Below are positions 31,944 through 42,716 of a stretch of 64,000 nt of DNA, piece by piece; the stretch's first letter is position 1, and every line of letters starts with the position of its first letter. Origin of the DNA: Gracilaria gracilis (Eukaryota > Rhodophyta > Florideophyceae > Gracilariales > Gracilariaceae); contig JARGSG010000218.1 in NCBI GenBank assembly GCA_030374805.1, positions 1,044,820 through 1,108,819 on the forward strand, in the 5' to 3' direction. The notes beneath the pieces are model-generated. The model searched no databases. It saw only the letters and a program-made list of their open reading frames with translations, and had not been told where the DNA came from. The position numbers and the translations under genes were made by a program.

Positions 31944-34900
31944 CTAACTCACATGGGCTTTGTCGAGCGAGTCCGGTGGCGGCGTGCCGGTCCTCCGGTG
32001 GTATTGAAGTACCTTCGAGCGAGGCAGGTGCTCGATAGGTTCGTGTGTGTCCTCCGAAGGGGGGTAGCCGTACCAACGGACTTGGTATACCAGCTCTATA
32101 GTAGAGTTTTGGCCGTGCCTCATTATATGGTCCACTACGAACTCGCGTTCGCAGACACTCCGCTCTGGCGGCTTGACCAGTGAGTCCTCATCCCTGGCGG
32201 TCGAACAGTCCTCCGTTGAAGGGTGGATTGCTCTTCCACTGTGGTGGCTTATGCGGGCGACTGCCCTCGACTTCCGTTTCAGCGGCAATGCATCCTGTAC
32301 ACCAGGTTTCGGTTGTGCTCCCCAGGGAGCTTCTCGGAGAGTTACACTCTCTGGTGCGGGGTCTGAAGCCACTTGTTTGTGGAGCCGTTGCGGGGGCCCC
32401 TCTGGGCGGACTGCGAGCTTCCGGTGTTCCGGCGAGATCGCCCCAATCGACGGGCGACGATGCTCCGTGCGGGGGTCTAGCGAGCGGTGCTCCGTCACGT
32501 GCGTTGAAGACGGTTCGCCACCCACAGCGGAACGTGAGGCTCCAACCGTCGTGGTGCCGTGGTGAGCCGCCGCATTTACGGAACTACCGTTTTTTGACGG
32601 CTCATCACTCTCCGTGGCACCCTCCGTGGCACGCGTGTGCCCACGGCGTGCACTGTCATGTGCATTGCCACCCTTCAAGAAAGGCGGTTCACTCACGGTG
32701 CGTGGCGCGTGTCGCGCCGTGCGCGCGTCCAACTTACTTGGCTTCTGTCCACCTAGAGTGGTGTCCACCTGTACTAATATGGCCGTGTGCTCTGCCGTTC
32801 TGGCGCCGTCATCGACTAAGTCGATTGCCCTTCCCAAGCTTGTGTCTGCCGTTACAGCACGGTCTCTCAAAACCAATGTCCGCTCCGAGTGCTCGGTCAT
32901 TTCCGCTGACGGGGCACCATTCGTCTTGCATTCATTCCGCAGTGGCGGAGCGTCTCCGTGTGTGTTCCCCGATGTCGGGCTTTGAATAGCGCCGCTGCTG
33001 TTGCAGGCCTGCGCGTCCTCCGCCTCCGTCGACGGTACTGCGCCAGCGATACCTTCCACATCGTGGCCCGGTGTCTCCGGATGCGCATCCCGTCTGGGCG
33101 TAACATTTCTACGTAGGCAGTCCGCTTACAATGGCAAAGACGAAGACGGTAACTCTGCATTCTCTGACATTGGGCTGTCAGCGGGGCGCTTACTGTTTCA
33201 CGTCCATTCGCTTCCCGTCCGCGACGGCAAGGCTTCACTCACTCCGTCCCCGGCGGTGTTTTGCGCAGGTGCAGTATCCGTGTGCAACGGCGTAGACTGC
33301 TGAGCAGCAGCGTAACTAGAATGAGCGTCTCCCTCCCCCTCCTCAGTGAGAGCGGCGGGGGCCGGAGCGATAATCCTAGTAGTGGGCGCGACCCGTGTGT
33401 GCACATACGCGTCTTGCCCAACTTTGGGGCTATGTTCCGATTTCGTAGGAAGGTCGGCCAAACCGCAAGTTGAGTGCGGTAAAATTCACAGGCCGGGCGG
33501 GGTAGTATCCGACATTGTCGGTCCTTGATGAGCTTTGTGTACGGGAGGTTCTGGCGATGGTGCCGGCGTAACGCGATCACGTGAGAGGCGTTCGTGCTCT
33601 CCCTTGATGGTAAGAACAACAGTAGTATCGGTGACAGAGATGATCCTGTAGGGGCCGTCCGCGATCGGAGAAAGCTTGTGGCGTTTCTCTTTTTCCGGAT
33701 TGTAGTATTCTTTCCGGAGAAAGACATGGCCACCTTGATCGATCGGTGGGGTCTTCCGTTGCAGACGTGCGTCGAAATTCCGCTTGTAGGCGGCTTGTGC
33801 CTTAGCGATTTGCTGCCCAAGTACGGGAATCATTTGTTTCAGCCAGCTTTTTCAGGCGTCCCTGTATAGGCGGGGTGAAGGGAATTTATCCAGCGTAGAT
33901 TGGGGCTCGACAGCCACCGATGGTAGAACACGTGATAAGACCAGTTCAAACGGAGAGATCTGGGTAGTGCGATGTACCTGCGTATTGTAGGCATAAGTCA
34001 CCGCATCGGTGTAGAGATCTCATTCCGACGGGTGTTCGGCGACGAAAGTTCGCAGCGCATTCAGCATGGTGCGATTGAAGCGCTCCACCTGGCCGTTACT
34101 TTGCAGGTGGTAGGTCGTAGTAAACCAGTTCTTAATGTCCAGTATTCGACACACGTCCTGGAAGAACTTCGTAGCGAATTGCGAACCATTATCCGATAGT
34201 AAATCAATCGGCGGTCCGTAGACAAACACCCAGTGGGTTACGAACGCTTGCGCGACCGCACTGGCGGTGATCTTCGTCAGAGAAACTGTCCGCACGAGCT
34301 TAGAAAAGCGGTCGGTTATATCAAGTGAAAACCGATTACCTCGGCGGGTCCGGATAAACTCGCCGAGTATGTCAATCGCCACGAACTCAAGTAAGGCCCT
34401 TGTAGGGAAGAGTACCAACTTTTCGAGTACTTGCGCAGTTTGACGCGGTTCTTTGCACAACCAGAACATCCACGAGCAGTGGCGTGCGCATCGAATGCCA
34501 TATCTGGCCAATAGAAGTCCTTCCTGAGGGTGTAGTACAACTTCCTTCCACCAGGGTGGGCCGACAACTTCGCGTAATGGGACAAATGCAAGACTCGAGA
34601 TTGAAGCGAGTGAGGTACAACAATCTGTGGCCGGTCAGTAACCGTTCGAACAAAGAATCCTTGGTCGTTCATGACAAAGGACAGTTGAGCTCCACCGTTC
34701 AGACGGGCACGAACCCTACTGCAGAACGGGTCCGTATACTGTTCCCGGATCAATTGTTCCGATGTTATCGGCACGAATGATCCCGGCACTGGCTCCGTAT
34801 CTGAAACGGCTAAGAAAGCGTCATAGATGTCCCAACTCTCCGAATCTTCGTCCTCGTCGTCTTCCATGAAGAAACAGGGTATTTCCAGATAATTGACTGG

Positions 34901-37371
34901 CTCAGCTTCGGCCGCGGTCGGTAAGCGGGAAAGTGCATCAGCCTGAGTGTTCAGGATTCTTTCTTGTACTGCACGTCGAAGTCGAACTACGATAATCGTA
35001 GTCTCCACCGCATCAAGCGGCCAGAAGGCTCCGCAATGGAGAGAAGCCATCGCAGGGCCGAATGGTAGTTATGGACGGTAAAATGTTCTCCGGTGAGACA
35101 CGGTCGCAGCGTCTGGAGAGCCCAGACTACTGCTAAGCATTCTTTCTCGGGTACCGAGTAATTCCTTTCATGAAAGTTAAGCCTTAGAGACCAAAAACCA
35201 ATTGGAAGTCGTTCGCCACTCTCCGCGGTCTGAAACAGAGCACAGCCGATCTGGAAATTGCTGGCATCCGTATCGATGGCATACGGCAATCCGAGCTTCG
35301 GCAGGGAAAGAATTGGCGGCGAAGCTACTGCATCAGTGAGCGATCAGCATGCCGTTGCCTGACGGTCATCGAATGGTTCCAGTTTCACTGGCTGTCCCTT
35401 TCACAAGAGTTCATTCAATGGAGCTGCTATATCCGCGAAGTGTGGAATAAAACGGCGGTAGACATTTCAAAGGCCGAGGAAGGATCGGAGTTCCGTCTGA
35501 GTCCGTGGGTGTTTGGCCTCCTTGACGGACCGCACACGTACAGCGTCAATCGATAGCCGTCCCGGACGGATTATGTAACCGAGATATTTCACGGTATCGG
35601 TAAGGAACTCGCACTTCTTCAACTTCAGTGTGATGCCTGCTTCTCGTAGGACTCGCATCACTTCCCGAACGTGGGTCAAGTGCTCGTCCAGGTTACTGGA
35701 AAACACAATGATGTCATCCAGGTATACCAGGCACGTCTTACACTTAAAGCGGGCAAGCAAAATATCCACTGCTCTTTGGAAAGTAGCAGGGGCGTTCGTG
35801 AGCCCAAAGGGCATCCGGTTGAATCGGTATAGTCCTTGATGACATACAAACGCCGTTTTATCACGGTCCTCTGCCCCTACTGGGACTTGCCAATATCCCC
35901 AGTTCGCGTCGAGGGTCGTGAACACCTTTGAGCTTCCGAGCGAATCGATACATTCGTACATCCTCGGGATGGGATAAACGTCCTTGACGGTAGCCGCGTT
36001 AAGCTTGCGGTAATCGATACAAAAACGCCAAGACCCATCGGGTTTGGGAGCGAGTACCATGGGCGAGGCCCACGGCGACTGGGCCGGTTCAATGACTCCG
36101 GCGCGGAGCATCTTCTCGAATTGAGTCTTTTCTTCTTCCCGAGCCGTCGGTCCTGCCCTGCAGGGGTGTTGCAAGATTGGCCGAGCGTTCGGCATCGAAT
36201 CTATCTGATGTTCGGTGATCCCAATTTTCCCAAGGGAACCGTCCCACATGGGGGTGAACTGACGTATCATATCCCGTAACTTTTCACGGTGAGACACTGA
36301 AACATGGTCAAAGTTCAGAGACTCGAGCTCCTGTACGGGGTCCTTCTTCTCAGATCTAGGTGATTCTGGCCTTCCTTCCGACAGTGTCGGCGTTGCTTCT
36401 TTCGAAGAGGTCGACACTTCTTTACCCGACGAGTTCGGCGCAGCGTCTCATGACGAATTCTTCGGTACGGTTGCGTCAGCGCACTTCCCCTCTCCCTCCT
36501 CAGCTTCGAGAGTTCCGAAAACCTCGGCGGTGGAGACCTGTGTGGGTACAATAGCCACCGGGTGTGGTAACATGGAACCAATGACTTGGTTCTCTACCAA
36601 CCTCTGTTCGGAGGAGCTGAAATTAGCGACCAATACCCTGAAGGGCTTCTCTGGCTCAACAAGTACAATCCCATTTGCGAGGGCCAAGTTCTGCCTTTCG
36701 TAAAGAAGAGGCAACGGCTGAACGGTTTGCAGGCCGTGCTGCACGGACGTGACCGTGACCCATGTCTGGGATTCCGGTGGAATGCAAATAGACCGAGCCA
36801 CTCGGAGCTTCGTTGACGAACGGTTCGATTCCGCTAGCTGCTGGGCCACTGGCAATGAAAATTGCTTCTTGAAAGCCTTTCGTAGAGGTCGCCGAACGAC
36901 TGGCACAGTTGTGCCGTCCTCCAGCTCGACGGTCCTTTTCCGCGGTCGAATTGCTTCGACAAAACGGTCGCAGAAATCACATCCGAGTCTGACCGGAGCT
37001 GCTAAACGCTTGCAGACTAGAAAATCCAGGCGGACGACGCAACGGACAAGCCTGACAATCAGGTCAATTACTCCCACGATTGAAAGGGGCCTATTGTTTG
37101 CATCCGCTATCTCGGTCGGCGGGGCCGGCCAAATCTGAGACAATAACTGCGGCGGAATAAGCGATTGAACCAAAAAGTTTGGACCAGCACCCGTGTCGAG
37201 AACGGATAACTGCCGAACCATATAATGGTCGGATATCCCGAGGTCGGCAAAGACTTTGTAGTTTCGTTTCGCCGTGACCAGGACTCTATCCGGAACGCGG
37301 AAATTGCGTGACCGTACCCACGGACGACGGAGAACACCGAGATGTTCCGGATCCACGTCTATCGTGGCCAT
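31944..37371 (-). pseudogene. Gypsy C1 pol (PR, RT, RNase H, IN, chromodomain)
   Basis: ATG at 37,371. Protease has the intact triad (LDTGAGPNF, about residue 59). RT is at 36,417-35,467 with FCIDYRKLNAATVKD, FTTLDANWGYWQ, MPFGLTNAPATFQRA and YLDDIIVFSS. RNase H (IDTDASNFQIG) is at 35,289-34,987. The integrase HHCC finger lies at about 34,560, and the core AIDILGEF ... LSDNGSQFA ... NGQVERFNRT at 34,450-34,080. GPYRIISVTDTTV is at 33,650, and the chromodomain (YQVRWYGYPPSEDTHEPIEHL) at about 32,150-31,990. Frameshifts occur near 35,470 and 34,400, and stops near 36,447, 34,020 and 33,486. The D, D and E of integrase are all present, unlike in C2. Confidence 0.88.
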
Positions 37372-37499
37372 CTTCCTCGTAAGGATCGTGACCGGGGAGC
37401 GAGGCTTTGCGACCTCCGGCGCAGTTGAGCTCGACTTCGTTTGCGCCGCTCCTTCAAAGGAGGCTCACATGCTCAGTTTTTCTGAGCGTCGCCGCTACT

Positions 37500-39506
37500 T
37501 TACGGAACCGTTGGGCTCGCAGAGGCGGCTGCGGCTTCACCATGAGGCGGTGAAGGTTCCTGTTTTCCAGGCTGAGTATCCCCCTTCGCACGAAGGTAAG
37601 ATCTGTCAAAAACACGGTCCCGTTCGGCGGGCGTCAAGGACTCATAATGGAGAACAATTTTTGCCATCTCCCTGAATGGTAACATACAGTTCGGGGCAAT
37701 ATGACCATGTTTGTAACAAATATGGCATATGAGATGACGAAGAGAGTCCGCATTGGGCGGCCTTCGATCCTGTCTCGGGGCGTAGGGATCCTTCCACCCG
37801 GGACGGGAGTTTCTGTATCCGCCAGAGTGCGGCACTGGCAATGCCGGAACATGATTACCGGCGTACAGAGCAGCGTCCGAATCTTCGGTCGTCGGTCCCA
37901 TCGTAGATGGCAGATCCGACGTTGCCAACGATTAGTCAATCTGCACTAGGTGCACGTTGTCGTAGTTGGCATGGGCTGGAGCTCTCGATTGAGGCTGTGA
38001 TATATCCCTCTCTTCCAAATGGAAGAGACGGCGTGTGCGGGACTTAATGCTGGCACGTGCTCGGGCCGCATCACCCTCAGCTTGGGCAAATTGAACCAAC
38101 TTCAAGTAGGAGATCTTGCGCTTGTTCTCCCGATAACGGGCTACCAGGGTCCTAATCGAGGGAACCAAGCCATCCACAAACATGGTACATCGCTCGGCCG
38201 CGGAGTAGACGTTCCCACAGCGGTGAAAGGCCTTATTCAACCGTGTAGAATAAACGGTCTCCGTCTCTTCCGGTCCTTGCTTCGTGTCGCGCAATGCCCG
38301 TATGGCATCTTGAATGGCGTTTCCTGTGGCGTAGGATCGCAGGAGGTACTGTACCGCCTCTGGATAACAGGTCACTCCTCCTTCGGAGGCACGAGACGAT
38401 CCGCGAACAGAGTTGTACTGGTCCTCGGCCATACCTTTTAAAAAGTAAGGCAGTGGGATGTAGGCTTGCGCCCCAGACATCCGAAGTACATCGGCTTCCC
38501 CAACATATCGGGCGGGAAAGTCCAACACCAGAATAGGATCCTGCCCAGAGAACTTATTGGGCTTCAGTGTGAGCTCCAGCCTCTTAATGTGGTCTTTTAC
38601 TCGTCCAGTCTCGCGAGGGGTCCTTTCTCCACTGGAGTCTTCCAGCCGATAATATCGGTACGACAACAACTTGCGATACAGTAGATTCGTCGGCTTCAGT
38701 TCCTTGAGTCCAAGGTGCTTTCGTCCTTTAGAACGGCTCCGGGCAACGCCTTGCGTGGCCTCGGTGGCCCGAGAGCGGGTAGCACGAGAGCGTGGGGGCT
38801 CGTCTTCATTTTCCGAAGAATCGGTTGACGAATCCCTGACTTAGGCATCAGACTCAGAGGGTGAAGAAGAGGTCGAATCAGGTTCCAATTTAACCTTTCT
38901 CTTCTTTCCCGCATGGCGGTCTTTGGAGCGGTGCGACTTCCGAGAACCTTCGGAAACTGGCACACCGGGCGCCACAGCATCATGGATGATGGTGTGCTCG
39001 ACCGTTTCCAGACGGGCCGCTAAGCGGTTTAAACGATCAGTTGCCTGCTCATGCAGGACAGCCGATTCCTTTCGGTCTTCCATGATCTGGTTGACATCAG
39101 ACCGTAAGACACGGACGTCTTGCGAAACATCCCGAACATCGGCTTCGTATAGCCGTTGCCGGAGTTTCGTAATGTCGTGAATCAGAGCCACGTGAGAGTT
39201 CTGCATCACGCGCACTTGTGCCTCTAGTTCACGGAGGGTATACTCGTCGGACCTCGACGACATGGCTTCAGCCGCTTGCGTGGAATTAGCCGGTCCTTGA
39301 GCTGGTGGGGCCCCATTGTTGGTACGGGGATCCCGGGAAGCCGGTGCTTGAACGTTATCACCCGGGACATTCAGTACATCCGTTGGTAATGGCGGGAGGC
39401 TCTGAGCTAGTCCAGATGATTCCGGTGGTCCGGCAATTGGGCCAGGTGCAGACCCAGCCTTCGAGCGACCGTTGTTACGGCGAGATGTCGTTGTCCGCCG
39501 AAGCAA
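37500..39506 (-). pseudogene. Gypsy C1 gag
   Basis: One frame throughout, interrupted only by in-frame stops at 38,841 and 37,932. N-terminal Pro/Ser/Ala-rich stretch; a coiled-coil-like segment (about 39,200-39,000) followed by SEGSRKSHRSKDR; basic KKRKVK and a Ser/Glu run; capsid (38,669-37,940) with VLDFPARYVGEAD, YFLKGMAEDQYNSVRG and RCTMFVDGL; then an intact CCHC knuckle CHICYKHGHIAPNC at about 37,710. The codon at the expected start is TTG where C2 has ATG, so initiation may also be lost. Two nonsense codons in one frame suggest decay by point mutation. Confidence 0.85.
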
Positions 39507-39617
39507 TTGGGCATTTTAAACGAACGATTACCGCTTCCAGAAATGGTGCAAAGTGGATTCTTCCGTGCAGAGGGATCCAGCACCAGTTTCGACTACAACC
39601 AATGTTGGCCAGAAAGC

Positions 39618-39638
39618 CGATTCTAGATCGGGAGACCA
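39618..39638 (-). promoter_or_regulatory. primer-binding site of Gypsy C1
   Basis: Two to three bases inside the 5' LTR the minus strand reads TGGTCTCCCGATCTAGAA. The leading TGG fits complementarity to a tRNA CCA end. C2 has a close variant starting TTGTCTCCCG at 54,774, and B and E have TGGTCTCC at the same place. I could not identify which tRNA it matches. Confidence 0.7.
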
Positions 39639-39640
39639 CT

Positions 39641-40493
39641 TGTGGGGCAAAGCTGGTAACGGAAAGAAAGAACACAAACCGCGCCAGCGGCTACGCACCC
39701 AAGGTGTTCAGCCTTGCTCCCTATTGGGGCAGAGCATTGGCAGTACCCTCCGATGAGGCCGACACGTGCCGGGCGTAACTCCGGGCGGCCTCGTCCTGAC
39801 TTACACACGGAGGTTGGGGGTGGCAATCGGGGTACCAAAAGGTTGGATTCCACTGGGTGTGGCGAGTCCCGTAGCAAAAGGGGCGAGATAGAAGGTAGCA
39901 AAATGAGCCGCACTGCGGAGCAGCACAGACTCGTGAGAGCGGGGAATAATCCCAAGACAAAAAGGGCAAACCTGTACAACAGGGCGAAGTGTAACGAAGC
40001 CGTAAGACGGGAAAACAGAAAGAGTGTACGAAAGAATGATAAATAAAAGGCCGTAACGACGGATCGGTGCTTCTCGGTGACGGAGGTGGATAACTTGTCC
40101 GGATAAGCGGCGGTATTCCCCGGGAATGAGGCAGAAGACCGTGCGCAAGCGGAACTCAAGCTAGAGCCAAACTCTCCTTGAGGTTTACTTCCCGTACGGT
40201 GGCGGCGAGTGCCGCCACTTATATACCGCTGACAAATATCACTAAAATATCTAAGTACCCGGCACGCCGGCCAACACCACCCACGTGTACCTCCGTGGCA
40301 CTCTTGCAATGGCGCATCCGGTAGTCGGGCGCGGGCACACACGTGTCACGCCAATCCTACCCTTCATAGGCGGATCCCTAATACGGGCCAAATAGGCCAG
40401 TAGACTTCATAATAGTAGAAAGTTCAGACGAAAATAACAACGGGTATATGAGTGGCATCCCTTTCAGTCCCTGCCGAGGGCAATTGCTCTACA
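39641..40493 (-). repeat. 5' LTR of Gypsy C1
   Basis: 853 bp, about 95% identical by eye to 28,959-29,808, with a 3-bp insertion (GCA) near 39,923. The hairpin beside the TATA-like box is retained at about 40,198-40,220. Followed outside by the GTATC duplication and the resumed piggyBac reading frame. Confidence 0.95.
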
Positions 40494-40810
40494 GTATCGC
40501 GGATGCTTGGAACGTCTACAAAGCATCCAATGGTGCCCGCCAGTTAAGGAGCCCTCTCAATTTTTATTGTGAATTAGCTAACTGATCGATACCACTTGGA
40601 ATGAAACAATGTTTATTGAGGGAAATAAGAAAGGAGTTGAACTCACTAATTCTCACCCAAAACCTGCTAAAACTGGAACTCATTTGATTCAGACAGAAAA
40701 AAAGGAAAAAAACGATGCAAGCATATCCAAAGCTCTGTATCACAATCGCTGCAACTCATGTGGAGGTAATACAACGTCTATATATATATATTTCAAATTC
40801 CATTTATGAA
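40494..40810 (+). pseudogene. piggyBac transposase C-terminus
   Basis: After the duplicated GTATC the reading frame continues as ADAWNVYKASNGARQ, a block typical of the C-terminal DDE_Tnp_1_7 region, to a stop near 40,581. A second frame (40,609-40,809) ends with NRCNSCGGNTTSIY, resembling the C-terminal Cys-rich domain of piggyBac transposases with the distal cysteines lost. It proves that C1 landed inside this gene. Confidence 0.75.
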
Positions 40811-42370
40811 ACAAGTAAGAAGTATATTTATGTTACACTGGCATTGTGAGATATTGTTATGTTCTTCTTTTGAACAATGTTTTACGGTGTTGCGCTTTAA
40901 TTGACCAACTGCAATGTACAGAAGCTTGTAAAACTTTGTTTTTAGGACTAATCTGAGCATATTTTTCATAAAAAATTACAGTTGATTTAAATTTTGCCCT
41001 ATTATATTTTTATCTGTTTTATTAAACTTGCCAGATATAATTGAACTTAAGTTTAATCAATCCTGTTGAAAAACATCATTTTATTTTTTTGCTGTTAAAG
41101 TGGGTAGGTACACAGATTTTGAAGTTTAAATAACAATAAAAAGTAGTACAATTCCATATACAGTTTAAAAAGTTTCCATAAACTCAAAGAAGGTTTACAC
41201 TAGATCTCAAGTAGCCTTCACACGGTTTAAAACTGCTGAGCTACAGTTACAAGTGCCCTAAATGTTTTTTCTGCTACCTAAACCACAGTTGGGTTGGATC
41301 TAGAGGTGTTTTTCAAATTTCAAATATGAAAATTCTTTCTGGCATCCTTGAAATACAAGTGTTTGATTTTTTTAACGGCCGACGGGGTTGACCTCATATC
41401 AGGTCAATCTGACTTGATATCCCTACTGTTAATATTTAATGATCACTTTAGTAATCATTAACTTTAAAAGCTTTGTAGTTGGCCATTTTTGGAAATTTTT
41501 TTTTTTTTTGCCAGATGTGTTTTATACAAGTGCTTAGACATGTACGTAGAATGTCACGAAGTTAGGTTCAATACTTTTTGTAAGGGCAACTCGGCTAAGT
41601 TTGACTGTTAGAATGAAACATTTGGACACATAAAACTACTATTGATCACTATAATGATCAATAGAAATTTGGAAAAATTAAGTGCATATCACGTTTTGGT
41701 ATGAACATTGATACAAATTATTTACAGCTTGGAGTTTGCTATTAAGTGTAACCATGGTCTTTTATAGCTGTAAATCGTCTAATTTGTTGTCAGAGCCGTA
41801 ATTACCTGATTCAATGAATACTAGTACAGCTGCAAATACAGATTATCTTTTCGTAGACATTTTACTCCAAACGTCAGTCATTTGTGATCTGAATATGGTT
41901 TTATTACTTTTCATAAGCTCTTGAACTTACACAGTACCCATCACATCCAAAAAAGATAAATAGAAAACTTTGAGAAAGTATAAAGGATTAGTTTAGCAAA
42001 TATCAGACTGTCAAAAAATCTACTTTTTGGGCTCTATTGATCGCTATACTGATCATTAAAGCCAAAAAATAAAATTGCCCAAAACCGCTATTGATCACTA
42101 TAGTGATTAATAGCGGCATTAAGGTTATGAGGTCAAAACTCCGGTCGAATAGACAGGAGCAGCGCAAGGTACGAAAGCACCTAACATAAGGTGCGCGCAT
42201 GATGCGAGCACTCGAAAAGCAGCAATAGCGCATTTACATGTGCATTTCTGAAACTAGTGTAAGCATTCTATATACAGTAGTAGCGTTTATCCATTTTTAT
42301 ATATACATATAAATGGATATGTTCCAATTTTGGATTACAATGCCAAAACTGCAAGCAATGCAAGTTTTTG
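40811..42370. other. AT-rich intergenic region
   Basis: Low-GC spacer with poly-T (about 41,500) and no convincing coding frame. Its one striking content is the set of four related palindromes listed separately. A run of TATATACATAT-like sequence occurs at 42,298-42,312. Confidence 0.7.
41437..42116. repeat. four copies of a 24-32 bp palindrome (TTGATCACTA core)
   Basis: Imperfect inverted repeats at 41,437-41,460, 41,639-41,664, 42,035-42,058 and 42,085-42,116. Each is built around TTGATCACTA and its complement TAGTGATCAA. The last has 15 of 16 complementary pairs over 32 bp; the second 12 of 13 over 26 bp. Intervals are about 200, 396 and 50 bp. The flanks are unrelated, so this is a dispersed motif rather than a tandem repeat or one duplicated block. 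They lie beyond the 3' end of the vWA gene (42,717). Confidence 0.85.
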
Positions 42371-42716
42371 TTTAGATTTGAATCACTTTCTCTCTGCTTT
42401 GGATCCCAGAATCGAGCTTTTCACCCCCTGAAGGAGCTTTGCTATAATTTAGTTTTTTTAAAGTTTTGAAAACGTATTTGACATTGCTAGTAACCGTTGT
42501 TTTGGCTAAACTTCTAAAGACTAGATGTATGGAAAGACTATTTCCTTCAACAATGCCTCTGCTCCATTCGCCCAGCCTCGGAGAGAAAGCACAACGAAGG
42601 CGACCAGCAAGCAGACTCCGATGCAAGAAAGTAAAGAGAGTGTCTAGTGGCATCTCCGTTCGACGCATTCCCAAACCCAAACAGTATATTTTGATGTATG
42701 TAAGGTCTGCCGTTAC

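Larger units (their letters stand above)
28959..40493 (-). mobile_element. complete Gypsy element C1 inserted in piggyBac
   Basis: 11.5 kb element bounded by LTRs 28,959-29,808 and 39,641-40,493 with a perfect 5-bp target duplication GTATC (28,954-28,958 and 40,494-40,498). Order on the minus strand: LTR, PBS, gag, protease, RT, RNase H, integrase, chromodomain; then an ORF on the opposite strand, PPT and LTR. By eye the LTRs differ at about 37 of 850 positions plus a 3-bp indel, so insertion is fairly recent. Nevertheless gag-pol has several stops and frameshifts. Confidence 0.96.

Noticed and set aside
32180-32989. 269-codon plus-strand ORF
   Set aside because: Antisense shadow of the C1 linker and chromodomain region; low-complexity Ser/Pro/Arg content and no homologue in C2.
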